DNA of 64,000 bases from Pseudomonas cremoricolorata DSM 17059 = NBRC 16634 (GTDB lineage: Bacteria > Pseudomonadota > Gammaproteobacteria > Pseudomonadales > Pseudomonadaceae). The DNA is taken from the NCBI RefSeq assembly GCF_000425745.1, contig NZ_AUEA01000011.1, positions 62,001-126,000 on the forward strand. Reading direction: 5' to 3'. Under the pieces are notes generated by a model. It searched no databases and was not told the DNA's origin. It saw only the letters and a list, made by a program, of their open reading frames with translations. This document shows positions 34,999 to 45,786 of the stretch, in pieces (position 1 is the first letter of the stretch; each line of letters begins with the position of its first letter). Both the position numbers and the translations under genes were made by a program.

Positions 34999-35249
34999 GC
35001 CGGCGGGTTGACCAGGCGGTACACCGCCTCGACCACGTCGTTGACGGTGCGCACCGACTTGAACTCGTCAGCGGCGATCTTCTTGCCGGTCTGGCGCTTG
35101 ATGTGGTCGATCAGGTCGACGGCGTCGATGCTGTCGATTTCCAGGTCCTGGTAAAGGTTCGAGTCCAGGCTGATACGCGCCGGGTCCAGTTCGAACAGCT
35201 CGACCAGGGCGTCGCGCAGGATGTTGAAGATGTCTTCACGGGTTTGCAT
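34995..35249 (-). CDS. apeF: Acyl carrier protein (ApeF-like)
   Basis: 84 aa. The phosphopantetheine Ser40 sits in EIDSIDAVDLIDHI. The helix pattern and acidic recognition helix are those of type II acyl carrier proteins. It carries the growing polyene chain. A 9-bp gap separates it from the first carrier protein, and its stop overlaps the membrane protein gene start by 4 bp. Confidence 0.9.
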   Translation of the reverse strand: MQTREDIFNILRDALVELFELDPARISLDSNLYQDLEIDSIDAVDLIDHIKRQTGKKIAADEFKSVRTVNDVVEAVYRLVNPPA

Positions 35250-35258
35250 GGTGCGGTC

Positions 35259-35531
35259 TCAGGCGGCCTGACGGGCAGTGACGAACGCCGCCAGGCTGGC
35301 GACGTTGGCGAAATGGCTACGGGTGTCCTTGGCATCGGCGTCGATCTTGATGCCGTAGCGTTTCTGGATCGCCAGCCCCAGCTCCAGCGCATCCACCGAG
35401 TCCAGGCCCAGGCCCTCGCCGAACAGGGTCTGCTGGTCATCGATGTCGTGCACGCTGATGTCTTCCAGGCCCAGTGCGTCGATGATCAGTTGCTTGAGGT
35501 CACGGTTGAGGTCTTGCTGTGCTTCGCTCAT
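35259..35531 (-). CDS. apeE: Acyl carrier protein (ApeE-like)
   Basis: 90 aa. The phosphopantetheine Ser45 lies in GLGLDSVDALELGLAI. The paired-ACP arrangement (ApeE and ApeF) is a hallmark of aryl polyene operons. The start at 35531 lies 32 bp inside the end of the acyltransferase gene, so the two are coupled by overlap. Confidence 0.9.
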   Translation of the reverse strand: MSEAQQDLNRDLKQLIIDALGLEDISVHDIDDQQTLFGEGLGLDSVDALELGLAIQKRYGIKIDADAKDTRSHFANVASLAAFVTARQAA

Positions 35532-36318
35532 GGTCGGCGAGCTCCTTGATGTAGTGCTGGTGCAGAAAATCGTTGAGTTTGCGCGACGCCTGCGGCGCCG
35601 GGCCGAGGGCCGCGAAGGCGTGTGGGTCGATGTCCTCGCCCACGCGCAGGCGAAACTGCACGCGGCGCGGCGGAATGCGGTACCAGGGTTCGTTCTTGGT
35701 CAGCGTGGTGGGGCTGACGCTGATGGTCACCGGGGTGATGACGCGCGCGCCGCGCAGGGCGATGGCCGCCGCACCACGGTGGAAGGTGGGCGTCTGCCCG
35801 GGCGGGGTGCGCGTGCCTTCGGGGAAGATGATCAGCGCCTGGCCTTGTTGCAGCGCGGCCACAGCGGCGTCGAGCATTTCCATGCTGCCATCGTTGCGGA
35901 TGTACTGCGCCTCGCGCAGCGGCGCGCGGGTGAACGGGTTGCTGAACAGACTGTGCTTGACCACGCAGTTGGCATGGCGCACCAGGCCGAGCAGAAACAC
36001 CACATCGATCAGCGAAGGGTGGTTGGCGATGATCACCTGACCCGGTCGGCCGAGGCGCTCGGCGCCATCGATCTGGTAGGTGAGCACGCCACAGCCGCGC
36101 ATGAAGCGCACGAAGCACCAGAACAGCCAGCCGATGGTCTGCCGCGCCCGCTGACGGTGGCGCTCGGCGTCGCCCGGCAGGCACGCCAGTAGGGGGAAGA
36201 CCACCAGGCGCAGGCCCAGCCCGCCAAGACCGAACAGGCAAAAGCTCAGGGCGGTGGCCAGCAGCCGCCAGTAGTAGGCATTTCGCGAGCGCTTCACGGC
36301 TGTCGCTGCCAGGTCCAT
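35500..36318 (-). CDS. PlsC-like 1-acyl-glycerol-3-phosphate acyltransferase (ApeD-like)
   Basis: 272 aa from the ATG at 36318. One or two TM helices near 18-48 lead into the acyltransferase core: NHPSLID (HX4D, His100 and Asp105) and FPEGTR (165-170). This membrane enzyme would attach an acyl or polyene chain to a glycerophospholipid-like acceptor. It overlaps the chain-length factor gene by 25 bp and the first carrier-protein gene by 32 bp. Confidence 0.88.
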   Translation of the reverse strand: MDLAATAVKRSRNAYYWRLLATALSFCLFGLGGLGLRLVVFPLLACLPGDAERHRQRARQTIGWLFWCFVRFMRGCGVLTYQIDGAERLGRPGQVIIANHPSLIDVVFLLGLVRHANCVVKHSLFSNPFTRAPLREAQYIRNDGSMEMLDAAVAALQQGQALIIFPEGTRTPPGQTPTFHRGAAAIALRGARVITPVTISVSPTTLTKNEPWYRIPPRRVQFRLRVGEDIDPHAFAALGPAPQASRKLNDFLHQHYIKELADHERSTARPQP

Positions 36319-37016
36319 GTGCGCTGCTTCCAGGTGTGGGTGAGGGTGGCCTGGCGGGTCAGCGATGCGCGCAGCCAGCTCAGGGCGTGGGGCGTCGTCT
36401 GGCCGCTGACGGCGCTGGCAGGGGCTGCGCTTGGGCGCAGTTGCCATTGCTCGCCGGGGGTGATCAACAAGCCCAGGGCATAGGCGAAGGGCACGTCGTC
36501 GATACGCGGGCGGTAGGCCTCGGGTGGCTGCTCTTCGGCAACGATCAGCAACACCGCCGCAGCGCCATCGTGCAGCAGCCCGGCGGCTTCCAGCAGGCCT
36601 TGTTCGAAACCATCGCCGGCAGCGGCCAAAGCGGTCATCTCGCTGGTTTCGCCGCGCATGATCGACCACAGGCCAATCACCGCGTTATGCACCGAGAGGC
36701 TGAACTGGGTCGGTGACAACGGCTGACCTTCTGCCAGTTCGCAGAGGATCGAGAACGTGCGCGGCGTTTCCCCATGGCGTGAGACGAACACCAGCGGCAG
36801 CGCCTGCAACCCTTCGGCCAGCGGCCAGCCCACGGCGAAGGCCATGCGCGCCAGGTGGCTGAGGCGACGACGCTGCAAGGCCGGCAGGAAGGAAACATCG
36901 GGCGCCGCATCGGCCTCGGCACTGACTGTTTCGCCCACCGCCCAACGCTGCCATTGGTCAGGCGTCTGTAGGCCGGGGGCCCAGGCACGCCATTGGCTGA
37001 TATCGAAGGTGATCAC
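36294..37016 (-). CDS. apeC: Beta-ketoacyl synthase chain-length factor (ApeC-like)
   Basis: 240 aa from a GTG at 37016 with GGGAAG about 9 nt upstream; first gene of the operon. It is a half-length ketosynthase-like domain (FLPALQRRRLSHLARMAF, LVFVSRHGETPRTFSIL, FSLSVHNAVIGLWSI) in which the position of the nucleophilic Cys reads HNAVIG and the second half of a thiolase fold is missing. This matches PF13723-type chain-length factors, which pair with ApeO to set polyene length. Confidence 0.87.
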   Translation of the reverse strand: MITFDISQWRAWAPGLQTPDQWQRWAVGETVSAEADAAPDVSFLPALQRRRLSHLARMAFAVGWPLAEGLQALPLVFVSRHGETPRTFSILCELAEGQPLSPTQFSLSVHNAVIGLWSIMRGETSEMTALAAAGDGFEQGLLEAAGLLHDGAAAVLLIVAEEQPPEAYRPRIDDVPFAYALGLLITPGEQWQLRPSAAPASAVSGQTTPHALSWLRASLTRQATLTHTWKQRTWTWQRQP

Positions 37017-37330
37017 GATTTATATACTTCCCGCCTCAGGGACTTCCTTGCCGTGGGGATGACTCGGAACAACGACCTGACAGGGTTGGCGCATTGATGA
37101 GTGGCGCGCATTATCCCGGTGACGAGGGTGTCTAGCAAATACTGGTTACATAATCGCCATCAGACTCTAGACCCGGTGGCTAGTGCCAAAAGTTGAAGTT
37201 TTTGTAGGCGTTTTCCGACGGATGGCGCGCGGAATTCACTTGCATCTGGGATTTTTTCCCATTGACCGACACTGGTAATGCAACAGAGGCCACCACATAC
37301 TCGCTGTTCGATCACAGACGGAGGTCTCAC
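37017..37330. promoter_or_regulatory. Divergent intergenic region between the APE operon and parA-like gene
   Basis: 314 bp with no credible gene. It must hold the promoter for the leftward aryl polyene operon and the one for the rightward ParA gene. The part near 37130-37210 is AT-rich and has TATA-like hexamers, but I cannot choose exact -35/-10 boxes. GGAGG at 37319-37323 is the ribosome site for the ParA gene. No regulator gene sits here. Confidence 0.5.
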
Positions 37331-38101
37331 ATGCGGCGCGTGGTGTTCAATCAGAAAGGCGGCGTCGGCAAGTCCAGCATCGCCTGCAACCTGGCGGCGG
37401 TCAGCGCCAACGAAGGCTATCGAACGCTGCTGATCGACCTCGATGCCCAGGCCAACTCCACCCAGTACCTCACCGGCCTCACGGGCGACGACATTCCCGT
37501 GGGCATCGCCGATTTCTTCAAGCAGAGCCTGGCCGGGGGGCCGGTGGCGAAGAAGAACAAGATCGATATCTTCGAGACGCCATTCGACAACCTGCACGTG
37601 ATCACCGCCAGTGCCGAGCTGGCCGATCTGCAGCCCAAGCTCGAGGCGAAACACAAGATCAACAAGCTGCGCAAACTGCTCGACAGCCTCGACGAAGACT
37701 ACGAACGCATCTACATCGACACCCCGCCGGCACTGAACTTCTACGCCGTGTCGGCCTTGATCGGTGCCGACCGGGTGCTGATTCCATTCGACTGCGACAG
37801 CTTCTCGCGCCAGGCCCTGTACGGCCTGCTGGCGGAAATCGAAGAGCTCAAGGAAGACCATAACCCGGCGCTCGAGGTCGAAGGCATCGTGGTCAACCAG
37901 TTCCAGTCCCGCGCCAGCCTGCCGCAGCAGATGCTCGACGAACTGATCGCCGAAGGCCTGCCGGTCCTGCCGGTGTACCTCGCCAGCTCGGTGAAGATGC
38001 GCGAATCCCACCACGCCAACCTGCCGCTGATCCACCTCGATCCGAAGCACAAGCTGAGTCAGCAGTTCGTGGAGTTGCATGATGTGCTGGAGCGGGCCTA
38101 G
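37331..38101 (+). CDS. ParA-family partition ATPase (orphan)
   Basis: 256 aa from the ATG at 37331, set by GGAGG 8 bp upstream. Deviant Walker A KGGVGKS (9-15) with the signature Lys9, Walker A' LLIDLDAQANST (about 34-45), and Walker B YIDTPPA (about 125-131) are present. Such ATPases position DNA or protein complexes on the nucleoid or cell poles. No ParB or parS-like site is visible beside it, so it is not a standard partition pair. It lies inside the segment bounded by the two inverted repeats. Confidence 0.9.
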   Translation: MRRVVFNQKGGVGKSSIACNLAAVSANEGYRTLLIDLDAQANSTQYLTGLTGDDIPVGIADFFKQSLAGGPVAKKNKIDIFETPFDNLHVITASAELADLQPKLEAKHKINKLRKLLDSLDEDYERIYIDTPPALNFYAVSALIGADRVLIPFDCDSFSRQALYGLLAEIEELKEDHNPALEVEGIVVNQFQSRASLPQQMLDELIAEGLPVLPVYLASSVKMRESHHANLPLIHLDPKHKLSQQFVELHDVLERA

Positions 38102-38160
38102 TGGTTGTAGAGTTTTTGGCTGGGATGGCGGTAAATCTGTAAGTGCCATTTGGGTTTTCA

Positions 38161-38425
38161 GGCCCGGTTTCGCCTGGCGGCGACCTACTTTTGACGGGGG
38201 ACAAAAGTAGGCAAAACCCCCATGCTCCACTAGCCGGCCCTGCACTGCGCTTCGCTCCGTTCCGGGTCCCCTGCGCTCCGGTGCTCTACGGGGCTGCGCG
38301 GGCAAGGGTTGCTGCGCAACCCTAACACCTCGCGTCCTCGGCTGCGCCTCGGGTGCGCTGCGCGCACGCCCCTTCGAGCACCTACGCTCCGGCCGGCTAC
38401 AGTCGCGGTCGGTGGCGCCTGGACG
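38161..38425. repeat. Dispersed ~270-bp repeat, copy 2 (inverted relative to copy 1)
   Basis: 265 bp that match 18238-18511 on the opposite strand at roughly 96% over the main block. Its internal hairpin has arms CCTACTTTT (38184-38192) and AAAAGTAGG (38203-38211) with a shorter loop than copy 1. Together with copy 1 it brackets about 20 kb. The sequence from 38426 to 38601 shows no gene I can support. Confidence 0.85.
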
Positions 38426-38601
38426 CTTGGTGTAAAAATATCTTCTCCAAGGCTTTTGATGTTTCAGCGAAACCTGAAGGGTCGTGGTTACTTTTTCGTT
38501 GAGGATCTCAAGCTTGGGGCTTGGAGCTATGAAAGGCCGGTCTCGGATCGACTGCGATGAAACCGGGGAAATGGAGAGCAAGGTAGATGTGGAGACAATC
38601 A

Positions 38602-38879
38602 ATGAATGTTAAGCCCATTCGTAATGACGATGGTCTGAAGCTGGCCCTCCAACGGTTGGAGAGTATTTTTCAGGCCGGGCCAGGAACGCCGCAAGCCGAT
38701 GAGATGGAGACTCTGGTGACGCTGATCGAGGTCTACGAATCCACGCATTACCCAATCCCGCCGGCAGATCCAGTTGAGCGGGCGGGTGTCTGAGGTCTTC
38801 AATCCTGAGTCTGAGCATGATCAAGCGTCTGCACGAGGGACTTCGTATTCCCTACAAATCGCTACTGGCCGGAGCGTGA
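38602..38879 (+). pseudogene. HigA-like antitoxin, decayed
   Basis: The ATG at 38602 begins a normal HigA-type antitoxin N-terminus (MNVKPIRNDDGLKLALQRLE, then EMETLVTLIEVYESTHYPIPPADPVE). After DPVE the expected HTH segment is missing; the next bases encode only GRVSEVFN in another frame, and after a second loss the C-terminus resumes at 38817 (MIKRLHEGLRIPYKSLLAGA, stop 38877-38879). So at least two internal deletions with frameshifts removed the DNA-binding domain. No HigB toxin gene is recognisable upstream. Comparison with the family is from memory. Confidence 0.75.
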
Positions 38880-38933
38880 GCACAACCGTTCGGCCTACCC
38901 CGCTAACCCGCCTCTGCATCCACCCCTGCAACC

Positions 38934-38958
38934 ACGGCGCGCCGATCTGGCGCGCCGT
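38934..38958 (-). terminator. Hairpin after selO
   Basis: ACGGCGCGCC (38934-38943) and GGCGCGCCGT (38949-38958) form a perfect 10-bp stem with a 5-nt loop, 7 bp past the selO stop on the minus strand. No U-run follows, but position and stability suggest the end of the selO transcript. Confidence 0.55.
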
Positions 38959-38964
38959 TGAACA

Positions 38965-40537
<1,573 letters not shown>

Positions 40538-40545
<8 letters not shown>

Positions 40546-43500
40546 GTGGGGATTGCGGCGACTCCACCCCAATCATCTGCTGCCGCCCCCCCTTGGCATC
40601 CATCAGGAACACCTCGACCTGGCGCACGGAAATCTTGATGCCGTGTTCCTTGAAGGCGCGGTCGATGTAGCGGTTGACCTCATCGAGCGTCGGGTTGCGG
40701 TCGCCCAGGTCGCGTACGTGCATGCGCAGTTCGTGCTCCAGGGTTTCGCCGAAATTGAGGAAGTACACAAGCGGCTCCGGGTCTTTGAGCACCCGTGGGT
40801 TTTCATGGGCGCCCTTGAGCAGCAGTTCGCGCACCAGGTCGAGGTCCGAGCCGTAGTCGATGCCGAGCTTGAGGGTGACGCGGGTGATGGTGTCGGTCAG
40901 CGACCAGTTGATCAACTGGCCGGTGATGAAGGTCTTGTTGGGGACGATGATGTCCTTGCGGTCGAAGTCGGTGATGGTGGTGGCGCGGATGCGGATCTTG
41001 CTCACCGTGCCCGACAGGTTGCCGATGGTGATGGTGTCGCCGATACGCACTGGGCGCTCGAACAGGATCATGATGCCGGAAATGAAGTTGGCGAAGATCT
41101 CCTGCATGCCGAAACCCAGACCCAGCGACAGCGCGGCCACCAGCCATTGCAGCTTGTCCCAACTGACCCCAAGGGTCGCCAGGGTGCTGACGATACCGAC
41201 CCCGGCGATGACGTACGACAGCAGCGTGGTAATGGCATAGGCGCTGCCCTGGGCCAGATTCAGGCGCGACAGCACCAGCACTTCCAGAAGGCCTGGCAGG
41301 TTGCTGGCCAGGGCGACGGTGATACCGGCGATTACCAGCGCACCGAGCAGGTCGCCCAGGCTGATCGGCACCATGCTCGCCGCCGCACCGGTGCCGCTGG
41401 TGTACTCGTAGAGGGTGAAGTTGTTCAGGTAGGAGAACACGCTGAGCAGGTCCGACCAGACCCAGTACAGCCCCGCGAGGAAGCCGCCGAGCAGCGCCAG
41501 GCGAATCAGCCGCAGCGACTGCTGGTTGACCTGCTCGATGTCCAGAGTCGGCTCTTCGATGACCACTTCACCTTCAAGCCCTTCCTTGTTCGCCTGGCGT
41601 TTGCTGATCGCCCGTTGATAGGCCAGGCGCCGCGCCGCCACCGACAGCCCGCGCATGAACGCAGCCTCGATGACCAGCCAGAACAGCAGCAGGTACAAGG
41701 TGTAGATCAGGCGGTCGGTGAGCTTGAGCGCGGTGTAGTAGTAGCCGAAGCACACCGCCACGAACAAGGCGATGGGCAGCGCGGTGAACGCCACCCCCAC
41801 GGCCTTGCGAAACAGCGAGGTGTCGCGGTGCGCCGGGCTGCTCAAAAGCAGCCGGCTCAGCAGCAGCGCCATCAGCGCGTAGCAGGTGAGCACCACGGCG
41901 ATGCCGAATACATCGTCGGCCAGCGCCGAAGGCTGGTGCTCGGCCACCGCCACCACGCCGACCAGCGCCAGCACCACGGTGCCCAGCCGGCGCACCCAGC
42001 CGCGCAGGAACTGCACCTGCGGCTTGTGCCAACGGAAATGCACCTCGGCGACGCCGCCTGGGGAAAGAATCCGGTAGGCGGTGTAGAACACCAGCCAGGC
42101 CTGGGCCAGTTGCCACAGCGCCGCGCCGAGGTTGGCGTTCTGCCCGCGGGCATCGATCTGCAAGGCGTAGCTGCACAGCGCCAGGCCCAGGCTGAGCGGC
42201 ATGGCCAGAAGAATGTTGATCAGGATCGCGTTGGGCGTGTGCCACTGGCTGTCGCGCTTGAAGTGGCCAATGTCCTGGTGGATGTCGTTGATTCGCTCGT
42301 ACAGGTAGGTGCGGCGCCACAGCAGGCCGCCGATCACCAGCAGCAGTGGCAGGAACAGCAGCGGGTGCTGGGCCAGGCCATCGGCCAGCTCGGTAATGCC
42401 CGAGACCCACGGCAGTCCGGCGATCTGCTCGACGAAGCGCTCTGGCGCGTAGCGCAGCCACTCCAGGTCGATGGCCTTGTTGCTGGGAATCCAGAACATC
42501 TGCTCTTCGAGGGTGGTGCGCAGGTTCTGCGCGGTGCTGAGCAGTTGCTTCTGGTTCAGCTGCAGGGTGATCGATTCATTGAGCAGCGACGACAGCTCGC
42601 GGTTGAGTCGCTCGAGCAGATCGCTGCGGGTGATCGCCACTTCCAGCAGGGCTTTGCGCAGGGCCGGGGTGACGTCCTGCTCGGGTCGCTCGGCCAGCAG
42701 CTTGTCGACGTAGGCGCTGGGCGTGCTCATCTGTTCGCGCTGCTGGTTGACCTCGAACTGGTACAGGCGAATGTCGGCGATCTGGTCGGCCAGGTCGCGG
42801 TCGAGTTTCAGGTGCGGCAGTGCCTGCTTCTGCTGATAGAGAATCTTCGACAGCAGCAGGCTGCCCTTGAGCACGTTGATCTGCTCGTCGAGGGCCTGGT
42901 CGGCCTGGGTCACGCTGTCGAGCTGCTGGCGCGCGCGCAGGTTCTGCTGGGTCAGCTCGTTGAGGCGGTCAGTGCTCTTGAGCAGGTAGTCAGAAAGTTC
43001 GAGGTTGGCCGCGCTCTCGCTGGCCAGCAGCGTGCTGCCGCCGGCCTTCTGCGCCTCCAGCGATTGCTGGGTGACGGTCTGCTGCGACTGCGCCAGGCGC
43101 TTGCTGTTGATCAGCGTTTGCAGGTCTTGGATTTCCTGCTCCTGGCGCGTGGCCTTTTCGATCAGCAGGTCGTGGCGGGCGTTGCCGAGGTCTTGCAGCA
43201 GGCCATTGCCGGCCAGTTCCTGGCGGCGCAGCTGGGTCAGCGCGGCGAGCGAGGCCAGCTCGGCATTGAGCTGGTTGCGTTGATCGGCGCTGAGGGTCTT
43301 GCCGTTGTCCTTGCCCTGCTTGAGGGTGCTGTTGATCTGCTGGGTGCGGTTCTGGCTGTTGCTGATCTCGGCCTGCGCCCGCTCTGGGCGGGTCTGCGAA
43401 TTGATGATCAGGCTATTGGCTTCCGACAGCGCCTTTTGCAGGTCGCCCTGCTGGGTGCTGCGTTCGCTGAGCATCTGTTCGAGCTGGGCCACGCTGAGGC

Positions 43501-43831
43501 TGGCGTAGCGTTCGGCGACCGGAGCCGCTTTGCTGTCCTTGAGCTTGGCCAGTTCCTGCTGGCTGTCGCGGATTTCCCTGGGCGCATCGCTCAGCTGCTG
43601 CTTCAGCGCTTCGAGCTTTTGCTGGTTGTCATCCCGGCTGTCGAGCCACGACAGGGTTTTTTCCAGCAGTTGCTGCAAGGCCTTCTGATCGGCCTCGGGC
43701 AGCTTGCGGTCGGCGATCTTGTCGAGGCTTTCTTGCACGCTGGCGGTGCCGGGGGCTTCGGCTGCCACCACCACCAGCGATAGGGACAGGCACAGCCCGA
43801 GCAGGGCTGTGCGCAAGGCACGGAGGAACAT
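40538..43831 (-). CDS. mscK: Mechanosensitive channel MscK (KefA)
   Basis: 1097 aa, the expected size. A Sec signal peptide (about 1-24) is followed by a long Gln/Leu-rich periplasmic coiled-coil region (about 28-470), then about ten TM helices (about 490-900). The MscS core follows: the pore helix with GLGFGMQEIFANFISGIMILFERP, then GDTITIGNLSGTVSKIRIRATTITDFDRKDIIVPN and a cytoplasmic C-terminus. MscK opens on membrane tension and is gated by external K+. A 40-bp gap separates it from the upstream K+/H+ antiporter gene, so the two are probably one operon. Confidence 0.94.
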
Positions 43832-43871
43832 AGGCAGACTTCTTGATGGAACCGCGAGGCGATAAACGAGT

Positions 43872-45614
43872 TTAGAGGAACAACCCAGGTCCTGGGCGAG
43901 CCCCTTCGGGGAATCTGACGCCGACTTTCATGATCTTGTTCCCCTCCATCAGGGCGATGGTCCACAGCGTGCTGTGCCATTCGATCTGGTCGCCCACCAC
44001 CGGCGCGCCACCGACCTTCTGCCGAATGAACTGGGCCAGCGGCATCTTGCTGTCCAGGCCGTCGAGCTTGAGGCCGTACAGCGCTGCCACGGCGCCCAGC
44101 TCGGCGTCGCCTTCGAGCACGAAGTCGCCGAAAAAGCGCAGATCGAGGCCGCGGTGTGGCGCCTGGCTGAACAGTTTGCCCAGCGCCGGCAGATCGTGTT
44201 CGTGGCCGATCACGCAGAGCATGTCGTCGACCTGCAGCACGGTGCTGCCCGACGGGTGGAGCAGTTGTTCGCCGCGGAACAGCGCTGCGATACGCGTGCC
44301 TTCCGGCATTTTCAGCTCACGCAGGGCGGCGCCGATGCACCACTTTTCCGCGCCCAGGCGGTAGACGAACAGCTCCCACTCGCTGGTGATGTTGACCTCC
44401 AGCGCCGAGCGGGAAATCGGCGATGGATCAGGCGGTACGGTGACCTTCAGCAACTTGGCCATCCACGGCAGGCTGGTGCCCTGCACCAGCAGCGAAATCA
44501 GCACGATGAAGAACGCCAGGTTGAAGAACAGCTGCGCTTGCGGCAGCCCGGCCATCAACGGGAACACCGCCAGAATGATCGGCACCGCACCGCGCAGCCC
44601 CACCCAGGCGATGAAGCCTTTTTCGCGGGTGTGGAATGCCTTGAACGGCAGCAGCGCGGCGAACACCGACAGCGGCCGTGCGACCACGATCATCCACAGC
44701 GCCAGGGCCAGTGCCGGAACGGCGATCGGCAGCAGGTCGTGCGGGGTGACCAGCAGACCGAGCACCAGGAACATGCCGATCTGCGCCAGCCAGGCCATGC
44801 CGTCGAGCATGTGCAGAATGCCGTGGCGGCTGCGGATTGGCCGGTTGCCCAGCACCAGGCCACACAGGTACACGGCGAGGAAGCCGCTGCCGTGCAGGGC
44901 GTTGGTCAGGGAGAACACCACCAGGCCACCGGCGACCACCAGGATCGGGTACAGCCCGCTGGCCAGGTTGATGCGATTGACCATTTGCAGCATCAGCCAG
45001 CCGCCGCCCAGGCCGAGCAGGCCGCCGATGCCGAATTCACGCAGCAGGTGGCCGAGCAAGCCCCAGTGCAGGCCGGTCTGGTTGCTGGCGATCATGTCGA
45101 TCAGGGTCACGGTGAGGAACACCGCCATCGGGTCGTTGCTGCCCGATTCGATCTCCAGGGTGGCGGTGACCCGCTCGTTGAGGCCCTTGCCGCCCAGCAG
45201 CGAGAACACCGCTGCGGCGTCGGTGGAGCCGACGATGGCGCCGATCAGCAGGCCCTGGATCAGGCTCAGGTCGAATAGCCAGGCGGCGACCATGCCGGTC
45301 AGCGCCGTGGTGATCAGTACCCCGACGGTTGCCAGCGACAGCGCCGGCCATAGCGCCACGCGGAAACTCGCCACCCGCGTGCGCAGCCCGCCGTCGAGCA
45401 GAATCACTGCCAGCGCGAGGTTGCCGACCAGGTAGGCGGTGGGATAGTTGTTGAAGATGATGCCGCCACCATCGACCCCGGCGACCATGCCGACGGCGAG
45501 AATGATGACCAGAATCGGGATGCCCAGACGCGAAGACAGCGAACTGACCAGAATGCTTGCACCCACCAGCAAAGCGCCGATCAAGAACAGGCTGTTGATG
45601 GTGCTTGCATCCAA
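43872..45614 (-). CDS. cvrA: K+/H+ antiporter CvrA (NhaP2)
   Basis: 580 aa. About 12-13 TM helices carry the CPA1 motifs [16 protein letters not shown] and [14 protein letters not shown] (Asp in ND is the exchange residue). After about residue 390 a cytoplasmic part follows with a TrkA_C-like domain ([34 protein letters not shown]) and a CorC-like end. It exports K+ in exchange for H+ and protects cells at low osmolarity. Gene symbols nhaP2 and cvrA are both in use. With mscK downstream it makes a potassium/osmotic-release pair. Confidence 0.93.
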   Translation of the reverse strand: MDASTINSLFLIGALLVGASILVSSLSSRLGIPILVIILAVGMVAGVDGGGIIFNNYPTAYLVGNLALAVILLDGGLRTRVASFRVALWPALSLATVGVLITTALTGMVAAWLFDLSLIQGLLIGAIVGSTDAAAVFSLLGGKGLNERVTATLEIESGSNDPMAVFLTVTLIDMIASNQTGLHWGLLGHLLREFGIGGLLGLGGGWLMLQMVNRINLASGLYPILVVAGGLVVFSLTNALHGSGFLAVYLCGLVLGNRPIRSRHGILHMLDGMAWLAQIGMFLVLGLLVTPHDLLPIAVPALALALWMIVVARPLSVFAALLPFKAFHTREKGFIAWVGLRGAVPIILAVFPLMAGLPQAQLFFNLAFFIVLISLLVQGTSLPWMAKLLKVTVPPDPSPISRSALEVNITSEWELFVYRLGAEKWCIGAALRELKMPEGTRIAALFRGEQLLHPSGSTVLQVDDMLCVIGHEHDLPALGKLFSQAPHRGLDLRFFGDFVLEGDAELGAVAALYGLKLDGLDSKMPLAQFIRQKVGGAPVVGDQIEWHSTLWTIALMEGNKIMKVGVRFPEGARPGPGLFL

Positions 45615-45786
45615 AGGCGTGTACTCCAGGTGTTGCGGGGGGAAGCCGACCTGCCGGGGATTCAGCTAGCAGGTCGCGTGCCAATCGATTCTAACCTGAT
45701 GAATTGGCTGGCTGTAAAGCGTTTCTATTGATGTCCCTGGGGGCGGTCCAATGCACCTGAAACCGCCCCACAGGTTCTGAGGCGGA

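Noticed and set aside
19045..37016. Primary fatty-acid or dialkylresorcinol biosynthesis
   Set aside because: The ammonia-lyase, CLF, MMPL exporter and paired ACPs mark an aryl polyene pathway; no DarA/DarB-type genes are present.
37160..38602. 480-aa ORF on the minus strand across parA and the repeat
   Set aside because: It runs through the ParA gene and the repeat copy with no domain; the plus-strand ParA has a ribosome site and complete motifs.
40553..43783. 1076-aa ORF on the plus strand opposite mscK
   Set aside because: Shadow in a high-GC region; Gln/Arg/Val-rich with no recognisable fold. The minus strand encodes MscK.
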